From NCBI GenBank assembly GCA_036824465.1, contig DAITAC010000013.1:1-55704 (forward strand): a stretch of 55,704 bases of DNA, in the 5' to 3' direction. Shown piece after piece: positions 44,505-52,976 of this stretch. Position 1 is the first letter of the stretch. Every line of letters begins with the position of its first letter. The stretch is from JAKOQB01 sp036824465 (GTDB lineage: Bacteria; Pseudomonadota; Gammaproteobacteria; Burkholderiales; Burkholderiaceae_F). Below the pieces are notes generated by a model that was not told the DNA's origin, did not search any database, and saw only the letters and a program-made list of their open reading frames with translations. A program made the position numbers and the translations under genes.

Positions 44505-44966
44505 ATGACCGCCACGATCGACGCCGTTCCACCGACCCGCGAATTCACCGCCGCCTGGATTTCTTACGCACTGTTTGCGATCGGCGTCTTCCTGTGGTGG
44601 CCCGCGCTGCTCGGGGTCATCATCTGCATCGCAAAACGCGACGCCCCGGGGGCGGGATTCATCGATACCCACTACACGTGGCTGGCGCGCACGTTTGGCT
44701 GGTCGGCTCTGGGCTCGATCGTCTGCATCGGCGTGATCGTCGCCAGCGCGTGGCCGCTGGTGCACGACATCATCATCGCCGTCCAGCAATCGGGCGGCGA
44801 CTGGAACAACGCATCGATGTCGATCAAGTTCAACTGGCCGTCGATCTTCCTCACGGCCGGCATTGCATCCGCGGGCGTGTTCGGTTTGCTCGCGGTCTGG
44901 TTCTGGTTCATCTACCGCGTCGTCAGAGGTGCGTTTCGACTTGGCGCGGCGCAGCCCGTACCCTGA
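44505..44966 (+). CDS. predicted inner-membrane protein (DUF4870-like)
   Basis: A 153-residue protein with three or four hydrophobic segments: WISYALFAIGVFLWWPALLG near residue 18, SALGSIVCIGVIVASAWPL near 67, and SIFLTAGIASAGVFGLLAVW near 113. The pattern FIDTHYTWLARTFGWSALG is found in small membrane proteins of the DUF4870 type, whose function is unknown. It lies just upstream of the LiuR-type operator at 44986 and is divergent from recQ by 78 bases. Confidence 0.8.
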   Translation: MTATIDAVPPTREFTAAWISYALFAIGVFLWWPALLGVIICIAKRDAPGAGFIDTHYTWLARTFGWSALGSIVCIGVIVASAWPLVHDIIIAVQQSGGDWNNASMSIKFNWPSIFLTAGIASAGVFGLLAVWFWFIYRVVRGAFRLGAAQPVP

Positions 44967-44985
44967 GTCGACGCGCTGGGCCCAG

Positions 44986-45003
44986 GTTGACGTTAACGTC
45001 AAC
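44986..45003. promoter_or_regulatory. LiuR-type operator upstream of the isovaleryl-CoA dehydrogenase operon
   Basis: GTTGACGTTAACGTCAAC is a perfect 18-base palindrome 41 bases before the thioesterase start. It shares TTGACGT and ACGTCAA with the operator beside the MerR gene at 34942-34961, about 10 kb away. LiuR sites of this form precede liu genes in many proteobacteria, so this operon is probably repressed by the regulator at 34998-35420. Confidence 0.85.
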
Positions 45004-45044
45004 TTGGCCTAACTTGCACCGCTCCAATCCGCCGTGCGCCGCCG

Positions 45045-45497
45045 ATGGAATTCATCCCACTTAACCCGGATTTCGCCGCGCGCGTGCGCGCCTCTTTCGC
45101 GCGCCAGGCTGCGATGCAACTGATCGGCGCCAGCCTGACCGCGGTCGAACCCGGCCGCGTGACGATCGAGCTGCCCGTGCGCGATGATCTCGGCCAGCAG
45201 CACGGTTTCGTTCATGGTGGCGTGGTCGGCATGATCGCCGACAGCGCCGGCGGCTACGCCGCGTTCACGTTGATGCCGCCCGACGCATCGGTGCTGACCG
45301 TCGAGTACAAGATCAACATGCTGGCACCGGCCCGGGGCGAGACGCTGATCGCGCGCGGAGAAGCGCTGAAGCCAGGACGAACGCTGTCGATCGTGCGGGC
45401 CGATGTGTTTGCGCGAACGGGAGCGAAGGAAACGCTGATCGCAGCAATGCAGCAGACGCTGATGGTCATGCACGGCATGAGCGATGAACGCGTTTAA
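45045..45497 (+). CDS. PaaI-type hotdog thioesterase
   Basis: A 150-residue hotdog-fold protein. Family signs are GFVHGGVVGMIADSAGGYAA near residue 54, where the Asp is the usual catalytic residue, and VEYKINMLAPARGETLIARG near 86. Such enzymes release CoA from acyl- or aryl-CoA and form tetramers. It is the first gene after the LiuR-type operator and 21 bases before isovaleryl-CoA dehydrogenase, so it may salvage CoA during leucine breakdown; the substrate is not known. Confidence 0.88.
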   Translation: MEFIPLNPDFAARVRASFARQAAMQLIGASLTAVEPGRVTIELPVRDDLGQQHGFVHGGVVGMIADSAGGYAAFTLMPPDASVLTVEYKINMLAPARGETLIARGEALKPGRTLSIVRADVFARTGAKETLIAAMQQTLMVMHGMSDERV

Positions 45498-45518
45498 CCG
45501 AACACTTTGGAGTCCCTT

Positions 45519-46709
45519 ATGCAGCTACCCGGCCTGAACTTCGATCTGGGCGACGACATCGACGCACTGCGCGACGCGGTGCGCGAGTTCGCGCAGACCG
45601 AGATCGCACCGCGCGCGGCCGAGATCGATCGCAGCGACCAGTTTCCGATGGATCTATGGCACAAGCTGGGCGAAGTCGGCACGCTCGGCATCACCGTGGC
45701 CGAAGAGTACGGCGGTGCCAACATGGGCTACCTCGCGCACATGATCGCGATGGAGGAAGTGAGCCGCGCCAGCGCGTCGATCGGGCTGTCGTATGGCGCG
45801 CATTCGAACCTGTGCGTGAACCAGATCCACCGCAACGGCAGCGCCGCGCAGAAGAAGAAATACCTGCCGAAGCTGGTGTCCGGCGAGCACGTCGGCGCAC
45901 TCGCGATGAGCGAGGCGGGCTCCGGCTCGGACGTGGTCAGCATGAAGCTGCGCGCCCAGCTCATTGGCGACGAAAGGGGCGGTTACTACCTGCTCAATGG
46001 CACCAAGATGTGGATCACCAACGGGCCGGACGCCGATACGCTGGTTGTCTACGCGAAGACCGAGCCGGAGCTGGGCGCTTCCGGCATCACCGCGTTCCTG
46101 ATCGAGAAGGGCATGAAGGGATTCTCGGTCGCACAGAAGCTCGACAAGCTCGGCATGCGCGGTTCGCATACGGGAGAACTTGTGTTCAACAACGTCGAGG
46201 TGCCGGCGGGGAACGTGCTCGGCGAACTGAACAAGGGCGTGCGCGTGCTGATGAGCGGGCTGGACTACGAGCGCGCCGTGCTCGCCGCCGGCCCGATCGG
46301 CATCATGCAGGCGTGCATGGACGTGGTGACGCCCTACATCCACGACCGCAAGCAGTTCGGCACCTCGATCGGCGAGTTCCAGTTGATCCAGGGCAAGGTG
46401 GCCGACATGTACACCACGCTCGCCGCCTGCCGCGCGTACTGCTACACGGTCGGCAAGAACCTCGATGCCCTCGGGCGCGAACACGTGCGCCAGGTGCGCA
46501 AGGACTGCGCCGGCGTGATTCTGTACACAGCCGAAAAGGCGACCTGGATGGCAGGCGAGGCGATCCAGATCCTCGGTGGCAACGGCTACATCAACGAGTA
46601 CCCGACCGGGCGGCTGTGGCGCGATGCGAAGCTGTATGAGATTGGCGCTGGAACGTCCGAGATCCGCCGGATGCTGATCGGGCGCGAGTACTTCTCCGAG
46701 ACGATGTAG
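45519..46709 (+). CDS. liuA: isovaleryl-CoA dehydrogenase
   Basis: A 396-residue FAD acyl-CoA dehydrogenase in leucine catabolism, converting isovaleryl-CoA to 3-methylcrotonyl-CoA. It has ALAMSEAGSGSDVVSMKL near residue 127, KMWITNGPDAD near 163, the family catalytic Glu in GLDYERAVLAAGPIG near 248, and the end AKLYEIGAGTSEIRRMLIGR. This catalytic-Glu position is characteristic of isovaleryl-CoA dehydrogenase. ATG 45519 has GGAG 6 bases upstream; the TTG at 45507 would overlap that site. It lies in a LiuR-regulated operon. The carboxylase genes (liuB/liuD) that usually follow are not here; a dehydratase gene comes instead. Confidence 0.93.
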   Translation: MQLPGLNFDLGDDIDALRDAVREFAQTEIAPRAAEIDRSDQFPMDLWHKLGEVGTLGITVAEEYGGANMGYLAHMIAMEEVSRASASIGLSYGAHSNLCVNQIHRNGSAAQKKKYLPKLVSGEHVGALAMSEAGSGSDVVSMKLRAQLIGDERGGYYLLNGTKMWITNGPDADTLVVYAKTEPELGASGITAFLIEKGMKGFSVAQKLDKLGMRGSHTGELVFNNVEVPAGNVLGELNKGVRVLMSGLDYERAVLAAGPIGIMQACMDVVTPYIHDRKQFGTSIGEFQLIQGKVADMYTTLAACRAYCYTVGKNLDALGREHVRQVRKDCAGVILYTAEKATWMAGEAIQILGGNGYINEYPTGRLWRDAKLYEIGAGTSEIRRMLIGREYFSETM

Positions 46710-46717
46710 CAGCGCCC

Positions 46718-47647
46718 GTGCCGCTGCACATCCACACCCCGGTCCTGCACGGGCCGCCTTCCTACAGCCGCGCCGCGCGGCCGCTCGCGTTCAAGATGGA
46801 CGCACTGCAGCCGTGCGGCTCATTCAAGATGCGCGGCATTGGCGCCGCCGCGGAGCGTGCCGTCGCACGCGGCGCGAAGGAACTGGTGTGCCCCTCGGGC
46901 GGCAACGCTGGATTTGCCGCCGCGCATGCGGGCGCGCAGTTGCGCGTGCCGACCACGATCGTCGTGCCGCAGACCACGCTTGCCAGCGTGCGTGACCGGA
47001 TCGCCGCCATCGGCGGCACCGTCGTCGTGCATGGCGCAGCGTGGGACGAGTCGAACGAACGTGCGCTGGCGATTTCGCGCGAGCGCGGCGCCGCCTACCT
47101 GCATGCGTTCGACGACCCCGACGTCTGGGACGGCCACGCGACACTGATCGATGAATGTGTGGCAGACGGCATCGAGTTCGATGCGGTGGCGTGCTGCGTC
47201 GGCGGTGGCGGACTGCTGGTCGGCATCGTGCAGGGTCTGCAGCGCAATGGCTTGCGCCACGTGCCGGTGATCGCAGTCGAAACCGAGGGTGCGGCCTCGT
47301 ACGCCGCCGCGCTGGAGCGCGGGAAGCCCGTCACGCTGCCCGCGTTGACGTCGATCGCGACCTCGCTTGGCGCGAAACGCGTCTGCCAGCGCGCGGTTGA
47401 TCTGGCGCAGGAGCACGAGATCGTCGCACTGACGGTCAGCGATGCGCAGGCGGTCGCGGCGTGCCTGAAGTTCGCCGATGCGTACCGCGTACTGGTCGAA
47501 CCGGCGTGCGGCGCGACGCTGGCCGCACTCGACGTGCACCCCGACCGCTTTGCGCGTTTTGGCCGCGTGCTGGTCGAAGTGTGCGGCGGCATTGGCGTGT
47601 CGCTCGCCAAACTCGCCGATTGGAAAGCGCAATTTCATCTCGCGTGA
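46718..47647 (+). CDS. serine/threonine dehydratase-like PLP enzyme
   Basis: A 309-residue fold-type II PLP enzyme. The PLP-lysine lies in PCGSFKMRGIG near residue 31, with the Asn loop SGGNAGFAAAH near 60, the phosphate-binding Gly run VGGGGLLVGI near 165 and a C-terminal CGATLAAL. Serine dehydratases of this size (SDS-like, about 310-330 residues, no ACT domain) deaminate serine or threonine to pyruvate or 2-oxobutanoate. It starts at GTG, 8 bases after isovaleryl-CoA dehydrogenase, so it probably shares the LiuR-regulated transcript. Confidence 0.88.
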   Translation: MPLHIHTPVLHGPPSYSRAARPLAFKMDALQPCGSFKMRGIGAAAERAVARGAKELVCPSGGNAGFAAAHAGAQLRVPTTIVVPQTTLASVRDRIAAIGGTVVVHGAAWDESNERALAISRERGAAYLHAFDDPDVWDGHATLIDECVADGIEFDAVACCVGGGGLLVGIVQGLQRNGLRHVPVIAVETEGAASYAAALERGKPVTLPALTSIATSLGAKRVCQRAVDLAQEHEIVALTVSDAQAVAACLKFADAYRVLVEPACGATLAALDVHPDRFARFGRVLVEVCGGIGVSLAKLADWKAQFHLA

Positions 47648-47663
47648 TTCCACGCAGGCGGCC

Positions 47664-48196
47664 GTGCGCCTTCCAACCATCCAACTTGCGCTGCCCGGCT
47701 GGTCGCTGCGCGCGCGTGGCGAGCAAGCGATGCCGAAACGCTCGCCTCGCATGCAAACAACCGCGACGTGTGGCGCAATATGTCGGACCGCTTCCCGCAT
47801 CCGTACACGCTCGAGATTGCGCAGCACTGGGTCGCGCAGGGGCATATCGAATTCGGCGGCGAGAACTACGCGATCGTGATTGACGACGTCGCGGTCGGTG
47901 GCGCCGGCGTCATTCAAGGCGAAGGACAGTTCATCTGCAATGTTGAAATCGGCTATTGGCTTGGACAGCCGTATTGGGGCCGCGGCGTGGCGACCGCGGT
48001 TGTACGAGTACTCGCCGAACGTGCGTTCGCGTTGCCCGGCGTCACGCGCGTGTCCGCCGGCGTTCACGCCGATAATCCGGCCTCGATGCGGGTGCTGCAG
48101 AAGAACGGATTCGAACGCGAAGGCGTGCTGCGCCGGAGCGCGATCAAGAACGGCGAGGTCATTGACCGCGTGCTGTACGCGAAGATCCGCGCTTGA
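47664..48196 (+). pseudogene. GNAT-family acetyltransferase, frameshifted near the N-terminus
   Basis: A RimJ/RimL-type N-acetyltransferase whose reading frame changes once. Starting at GTG 47664 the frame reads VRLPTIQLALPGWSLRA. The next residues of the family pattern (WRASDAETLASHANNRDVW) are read in another frame that continues to 48196. The change falls at about 47708-47716 in a CG dinucleotide run; removing one CG unit would join the two frames perfectly. The intact part has DRFPHPYT, GYWLGQPYWGRGVATAVVR for acetyl-CoA near its middle, and NPASMRVLQKNGFEREG near the end. It may be a real mutation, a phase-variable site, or a sequencing error. Confidence 0.78.
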
Positions 48197-48211
48197 TTGA
48201 AAGGAGCTGCG

Positions 48212-48733
48212 ATGCATCCGTGGCTGGCACAAATGGAATCGCTGCGCGCGCGCACTGCGAAGCCGGGACTTGTGGACCCGAAGATCGCCGCCCGCTTGAG
48301 CGGCCTGGAATTCCTGCAGGGGATTGTCCGCGGCGAGATTCCCGACCCGCCGATCACGCAAACCCTTGACTTCTACCTGCTCGAAGTCGAGTCCGGCCGC
48401 GCCGTGTTCCAGGGCCTGCCAGCGTTCGCGCATTACAACCCGATCGCCACCGTGCACGGGGGCTGGCACGCGACATTGCTCGACTCGGCCATGGCCTGCG
48501 CGGTGCAGACGCTGTGCGAAACCGGCCGCGCCTACACGACGCTCGAGTTCAAGGTGCACTGCGTGCGACCACTGACGGACAAGACGGGCCCGGTCCGTGC
48601 CGAGGGCAAGGTGATTGCGGGCGGCCGCCGCATGGCGACCGCCGAAGGGCGCCTCGTCGACGCCAAGGGCAAGCTGTACTCGCACGGCACCACGACCTGC
48701 ATGTTGTTTGATCTGGAAGCGCCAGGTGGCTGA
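48212..48733 (+). CDS. PaaI-type hotdog thioesterase (second)
   Basis: A 173-residue hotdog protein with ATVHGGWHATLLDSAMACAV near residue 81, the HGG and Asp region of the PaaI group, and TTLEFKVHCVRPLTDKTG near 110. The substrate is unknown. The ATG at 48212 has AAAGGAG 7 bases upstream and is preferred over a TTG at 48197. The stop overlaps the ASCH gene start, which is GTG 48726. It is unlikely to be a recent copy of the 45045 gene, because the proteins differ in length and flanks. Confidence 0.87.
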   Translation: MHPWLAQMESLRARTAKPGLVDPKIAARLSGLEFLQGIVRGEIPDPPITQTLDFYLLEVESGRAVFQGLPAFAHYNPIATVHGGWHATLLDSAMACAVQTLCETGRAYTTLEFKVHCVRPLTDKTGPVRAEGKVIAGGRRMATAEGRLVDAKGKLYSHGTTTCMLFDLEAPGG

Positions 48734-49226
48734 ATCCCCGTCGCTGGATAACACGGTGCCGAAAGCCGGTGCCGTCGCCGCCTTCTGGGGCGAGTTCTGC
48801 ACCCGCTCCGGTATCGACCCCGCCACCCCGTATCAGGCTTGGTATTTTGGCGACCGCGCCAGGCTCGCCCACGAACTGGTCGAACTGGTGATCCACGGTC
48901 CCAAACGCGCGACGGCCGGCCTCGCGTGGGGTTTCGAGACCTACTCCGACACTGCACCGATCCCGGACGGCTACAGCGTGGTCACCGAGTTCGACGGGAC
49001 GCCGCGCTGCGTGATCCGGACCACCTCGATCGAGGTGCGCGCGTTCAGGGATGTCGACGCGCAGTTCGCGTGGGACGAAGGCGAAGGCGACCGAACACTG
49101 GCAGACTGGCGCGCTGGCCACTGGCGCTACTTTTCACGCGAGTGCGCCCAACTTGGCCGCCAACCGTCGGAAGACATGCCGGTGATCCTCGAACGCTTCG
49201 AACTGCTGCACGCGCCCGACCGATGA
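48726..49226 (+). CDS. ASCH-domain protein
   Basis: A 166-residue protein consisting mainly of an ASCH domain, a PUA-like beta-barrel thought to bind RNA or modified nucleosides. Visible family parts are YQAWYFGDRARLAHELVELV near residue 38, GPKRATAGLAWGFE near 60, RTTSIEVRAFRDVDAQFAWDE near 98 and HWRYFSRECAQLGR near 132. GTG 48726 lies inside the thioesterase end (8-base overlap) and the stop overlaps the LysE gene (ATGA), so translation is coupled. The function is unknown. Confidence 0.85.
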   Translation: MAESPSLDNTVPKAGAVAAFWGEFCTRSGIDPATPYQAWYFGDRARLAHELVELVIHGPKRATAGLAWGFETYSDTAPIPDGYSVVTEFDGTPRCVIRTTSIEVRAFRDVDAQFAWDEGEGDRTLADWRAGHWRYFSRECAQLGRQPSEDMPVILERFELLHAPDR

Positions 49227-49876
49227 CCGTGTTCGGATTAAGCGCCGAAAAACTCGGTCTGTTTGCGCTCGCCGTGCTGCTGCTGGCACTGACGCCCGGC
49301 CCGGTGTGGGTCTATCTGCTGTCGCGCACGCTGGCGCAGGGCAGGCGCGCCGGCTACTTCTCGCTGGTCGGGGTGATGGCCGGGGTGTTCGTGCACGTGC
49401 TGCTCGCCGCCTTCGGGCTATCGGTCGTGCTGCTGGCGCTGCCCCTCGCGTTCAATGCGATCAAGCTTGCCGGCTGCGCGTACCTGCTCTGGCTTGCATA
49501 TACGACGCTGCGCGGCGGCGGCATGAGCTTCACGCCGCAGCCGCTCGATCCGGTGCCGGACCGCGTGCTGTTTCGCCAAGCGATGACGGCGGCGATCGTG
49601 AATCCGAAGGTCGCCGTGTTCTATCTGTCGCTGTTCCCGCAGTTCATCACGCCGACGGCCGGGTCGGTCCTGTTGCAGAGCCTGACGCTCGGTGTGCTGC
49701 ACGTGATCGTTTCGAGCTTCGTTGACGGCGCGCTCGTCACACTGGCCGGATTTCTGGCAGCATGGTTCGCGACCCGGCCGCTGTGGCTGCGCACGCAGCG
49801 CTGGTTCCTCGGAACCGCGTTCGGCGCGCTGGCAGTCTGGCTGGCCTTGACCCCCCACCAGGCGGCGCCGTCGTGA
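49223..49876 (+). CDS. LysE/RhtB-family amino acid exporter
   Basis: A 217-residue inner-membrane protein with about six helices. It has the early LALTPGPVWVYLLSRTLAQG (residues 19-38), typical of LysE, with GRRAGYFSLVGVMAGVFVH and the AIVNPKVAVFYLSLFPQFI segment near 125 that defines the family. Members export amino acids or derivatives such as homoserine lactones. It is translationally coupled to the ASCH gene (ATGA) and 26 bases before aceK. Confidence 0.9.
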   Translation: MTVFGLSAEKLGLFALAVLLLALTPGPVWVYLLSRTLAQGRRAGYFSLVGVMAGVFVHVLLAAFGLSVVLLALPLAFNAIKLAGCAYLLWLAYTTLRGGGMSFTPQPLDPVPDRVLFRQAMTAAIVNPKVAVFYLSLFPQFITPTAGSVLLQSLTLGVLHVIVSSFVDGALVTLAGFLAAWFATRPLWLRTQRWFLGTAFGALAVWLALTPHQAAPS

Positions 49877-49902
49877 CACGTGCCGCGCCGGGCACCATCG
49901 CC

Positions 49903-51756
49903 ATGAACTTCGCCAACGCGCAACCCAAAGTGAACGACCTATCCGCCACCGCGATCGGTGCGCGTTTCGATCATTCGATGCCGCAGCCACTCGCCATTGC
50001 ACGCGCGATCCTCGACGGTTTCGATCGCCACTATCGGCTGTTTCGCTACGTGGCGCAGCAGGCCAAGCAGCGCTTTGAAAACGGCGACTGGACCGGCATG
50101 CGCGAGTCCGCCAGCGAACGCATCGCGTTCTACGACCAGCGCGTGATCGAGGCGTCGACCCGCATCGAGAGCGATTTCGATCTGGCCTCGCTCAGCGACG
50201 AGGAGCGCGATGTGCTGTGGCAGGCGGTCAAGCAGCACTACGTGGCGCTGCTGGCGGAGCATCGCCAGCCCGAATGTGCGGAGACCTTCTTCAATTCGGT
50301 GTGCACCAAGCTGCTGCATCGCGACTACTTCCGCAACGCGTTCCTGTTCGTGCGGCCGGGCGTGGCCACCGACTACATGGACTCGGATCCGCCGTCGTAT
50401 CGCAGCTACTACCCGGCAACGCATGGGCTGCACAAGACGCTGCGCCAGATCCTGATCGACTTCGGGCTCGCCTGTCCGTGGGTCGATGTCGAACGCGACA
50501 TCCGGCGCACGATCCGTGCCGTGTGCGAGGCGCATCGCCGGGGCGAGGCGGCGAACGCACTGACACGGCCGTTCCACGTCGAACCCGATTGCCAGATCCA
50601 GGTGCTGTCGACGCTTTTCTTCCGCAACAAGGGCGCCTATATCGTCGGGCGCATCGTCAATGGCACGCGCATGACGCCGCTGGCGGTGCCGATCCTGCGC
50701 AACGAGCGCGGTCACTTGTATCTGGACACCGTGCTGCTGACCGGGCAGCACCTCGCCACGATGTTCTCGTTCACACGCGCGTACTTCCTGGTCGACATGG
50801 AGGCGCCGAGCGCGTATGTCGATTTCGTGCAGTCGATCCTGCCGCACAAGCCGGCCTCCGAGCTGTACACGATGGTCGGCCTGCAGAAACAGGGCAAGAC
50901 GCTCTTCTACCGCGACTTCCTGCATCACCTGCGGCATTCAACGGACCAGTTCGTGATCGCGCCCGGCATCAAGGGACTGGTGATGACGGTTTTCACGCTG
51001 CCGTCGTACCCGTACGTGTTCAAGATGATCAAGGACATCATCCCGTTTCCGAAAGAGACGGATCGCGAACAGATCAAGGGCAAGTACCAGCTGGTGAAGA
51101 TGCACGATCGCGTGGGCCGCATGGCCGACACCTGGGAGTACTCGCAGGTGTCGCTGCCGCGCGCGCGCTGCTCGCCCGAACTGATCCAGGAACTGCTGAC
51201 CTACTGTCGCAGCCTGGTCGAGCTGACACCGGATGCGGTGCAGATCAAGCACGTGTACATCGAGCGCAGGATGACGCCGCTGAACATCTATCTCATGCAC
51301 GCGTCCGACGCCGAGGTCGATCACGCCGTCCGCGAGTATGGCCAGGCGATCAAGGACCTGGCGGCCGCCAACATCTTCCCGGGCGACATGCTGTACAAGA
51401 ACTTCGGCGTGACGCGGTTGAATCGCGTCGTCTTCTACGACTACGACGAAATCGAGTACATGACCGACACCAACTTCCGTCGCGTGCCGCCGGCCATGAC
51501 CGATGAGGACGAAATGTCCGATGAACCCTGGTACCGGGTCGAGAAGCACGACGTCTTTCCCGAGCAGTGGGGGCCGTTCCTGCTCGGCGATGCGCGCATC
51601 CGGGCAGCATTCATGAAACACCACGCCGACCTGCTGACGCCGGAGTTCTGGCAGGGCCGCAAGGAACGCATTCAGGCCGGACATCTGGAAGACGTCTTCC
51701 CCTACCCGGAGGAGGCGCGGTTCAAGGCGCGGTACGCCGAGAGCACCGCACGCTGA
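49903..51756 (+). CDS. aceK: isocitrate dehydrogenase kinase/phosphatase
   Basis: AceK phosphorylates isocitrate dehydrogenase to push carbon into the glyoxylate shunt and also reverses the reaction. The 617-residue protein has the helical regulatory domain in the first half and the kinase domain in the second. The AceK-specific parts include YYPATHGLHKTLRQILIDFG near residue 168, the ATP-site strand VFTLPSYPYVFKMIKD near 363, and FPGDMLYKNFGVTRLNRVVF with YDYDEIEYMTD near 490-515, which holds the kinase-like catalytic Asp and Asn. ATG 49903 is preferred; GTG 49873 would add ten residues. No icd, aceA or aceB is in the window. Confidence 0.94.
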   Translation: MNFANAQPKVNDLSATAIGARFDHSMPQPLAIARAILDGFDRHYRLFRYVAQQAKQRFENGDWTGMRESASERIAFYDQRVIEASTRIESDFDLASLSDEERDVLWQAVKQHYVALLAEHRQPECAETFFNSVCTKLLHRDYFRNAFLFVRPGVATDYMDSDPPSYRSYYPATHGLHKTLRQILIDFGLACPWVDVERDIRRTIRAVCEAHRRGEAANALTRPFHVEPDCQIQVLSTLFFRNKGAYIVGRIVNGTRMTPLAVPILRNERGHLYLDTVLLTGQHLATMFSFTRAYFLVDMEAPSAYVDFVQSILPHKPASELYTMVGLQKQGKTLFYRDFLHHLRHSTDQFVIAPGIKGLVMTVFTLPSYPYVFKMIKDIIPFPKETDREQIKGKYQLVKMHDRVGRMADTWEYSQVSLPRARCSPELIQELLTYCRSLVELTPDAVQIKHVYIERRMTPLNIYLMHASDAEVDHAVREYGQAIKDLAAANIFPGDMLYKNFGVTRLNRVVFYDYDEIEYMTDTNFRRVPPAMTDEDEMSDEPWYRVEKHDVFPEQWGPFLLGDARIRAAFMKHHADLLTPEFWQGRKERIQAGHLEDVFPYPEEARFKARYAESTAR

Positions 51757-51851
51757 TTGCAACCAACGCCGGCATTGACCCAGGCCGGCCCAAAGCGGCA
51801 AATCTTGGCTACAGTTGCAGTCCGCGACCGGTACCGCGGCCCCGGGATGCC

Positions 51852-52976
51852 ATGGCGGTCATCAACTACATCACACAGATTCAGTTCGATTTCGGCGCCG
51901 TCAAGCTGATACGTGCCGAGTGCGAGCGCGTCGGCATCCGCCGCCCGCTGGTGTGCACCGACAAGGGAATTGTCACCGCCGGCCTGCTCGCGCGGCTCAC
52001 GGATGCACTGGGCGATCTGCCGTTCGCGATCTTCGATGAAACGCCGTCGAACCCGACCGAGGCCGCGGTGATGCAGGCGGTGGCCGCCTATCGCGCCCAC
52101 GACGCGGACGGCCTGGTCGCGCTCGGCGGCGGCTCGTCGATCGATCTGGCCAAAGCAGTAGCGATCCTGGCCACGCATCCGGGCCGGCTGCCCGACTACG
52201 CGACGATCCTTGGCGGCAGCCCGAAGATCACGCCGAAGGTGGCCCCTCTGATTGCGATTCCAACCACGGCGGGTACCGGTAGCGAGGTCGCGCGCGGTGC
52301 GATCGTGATTCTCGACGACGGCCGCAAGCTGGGCTTTCATTCGTGGCATCTGGTGCCGAAGACGGCGATCTGCGATCCCGAACTGACGGTCGGCCTGCCG
52401 CCGAAGCTCACCGCCGCCACCGGGATGGATGCCGTCGCCCATTGCATCGAGACGTATCTGTCGAACGCGGTGAATCCGCCCGCCGATGCGATTGCATACG
52501 ACGGCCTGCAACGCGCGATCGGCCATCTGGAGCGCGCGGTGGCGGACGGCACCGACCGCGAGGCCCGCTGGCACATGATGAGTGCATCGATGCAGGGCGC
52601 CATGGCATTCCAGAAGGGCCTGGGCGCGGTGCATTCGCTGTCGCATGCGCTCGGCGGACTCCCCGTCAGCCCGCACCATGGCACGCTCAACGCGGTGCTG
52701 CTGCCGGAGGTGGTGAAATTCAACGAAGCCGTCGTGCCCGCCAAGGTGCAGGCGGTCGCGCGCGTGTTCGGCCGCCAGGATGGCGCGGGGCTCGCCGCGG
52801 CGATTCGTGAATTGAACGCCCGCATCGGTCTGCCGGCCGGACTGTCGGGCATGAAGATCGGCCACGACACGTTCGAGTACGTCATCACGAACGCCATGAA
52901 AGACCACTGCCACGGCACCAACCCGCGTGTGGCGACGCGCGAGGACTACATGCTCATGCTGGAGGCGTCTGCTTGA
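51852..52976 (+). CDS. iron-containing alcohol dehydrogenase
   Basis: A 374-residue group III metal-dependent alcohol dehydrogenase. It has the nucleotide-binding GGGSSIDLAKAVAIL near residue 95, TTAGTGSEVARGAI near 137, and metal ligands in ATGMDAVAHCIETYLSN near 193 and AVHSLSHALGGLPVSPHHG near 258. The substrate (alcohol, hydroxy acid or maleylacetate-type) is not certain. It is followed by ABC transporter genes: its TGA overlaps the TTG start of the next gene (TTGA), so it is co-transcribed with a Liv-type uptake system, suggesting a catabolic role for the imported compound. Confidence 0.9.
   Translation: MAVINYITQIQFDFGAVKLIRAECERVGIRRPLVCTDKGIVTAGLLARLTDALGDLPFAIFDETPSNPTEAAVMQAVAAYRAHDADGLVALGGGSSIDLAKAVAILATHPGRLPDYATILGGSPKITPKVAPLIAIPTTAGTGSEVARGAIVILDDGRKLGFHSWHLVPKTAICDPELTVGLPPKLTAATGMDAVAHCIETYLSNAVNPPADAIAYDGLQRAIGHLERAVADGTDREARWHMMSASMQGAMAFQKGLGAVHSLSHALGGLPVSPHHGTLNAVLLPEVVKFNEAVVPAKVQAVARVFGRQDGAGLAAAIRELNARIGLPAGLSGMKIGHDTFEYVITNAMKDHCHGTNPRVATREDYMLMLEASA

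Noticed and set aside
44427..45002. N-terminal extension of RecQ
   Set aside because: The frame is open, but this part is antisense to the membrane protein gene and rich in Asp/Arg. RecQ similarity begins at MPIRNPSHILK.
46820..48826. 668-residue open frame on the minus strand
   Set aside because: It covers the dehydratase, GNAT and thioesterase genes in antisense with no family pattern; it is a product of GC-rich codon usage.
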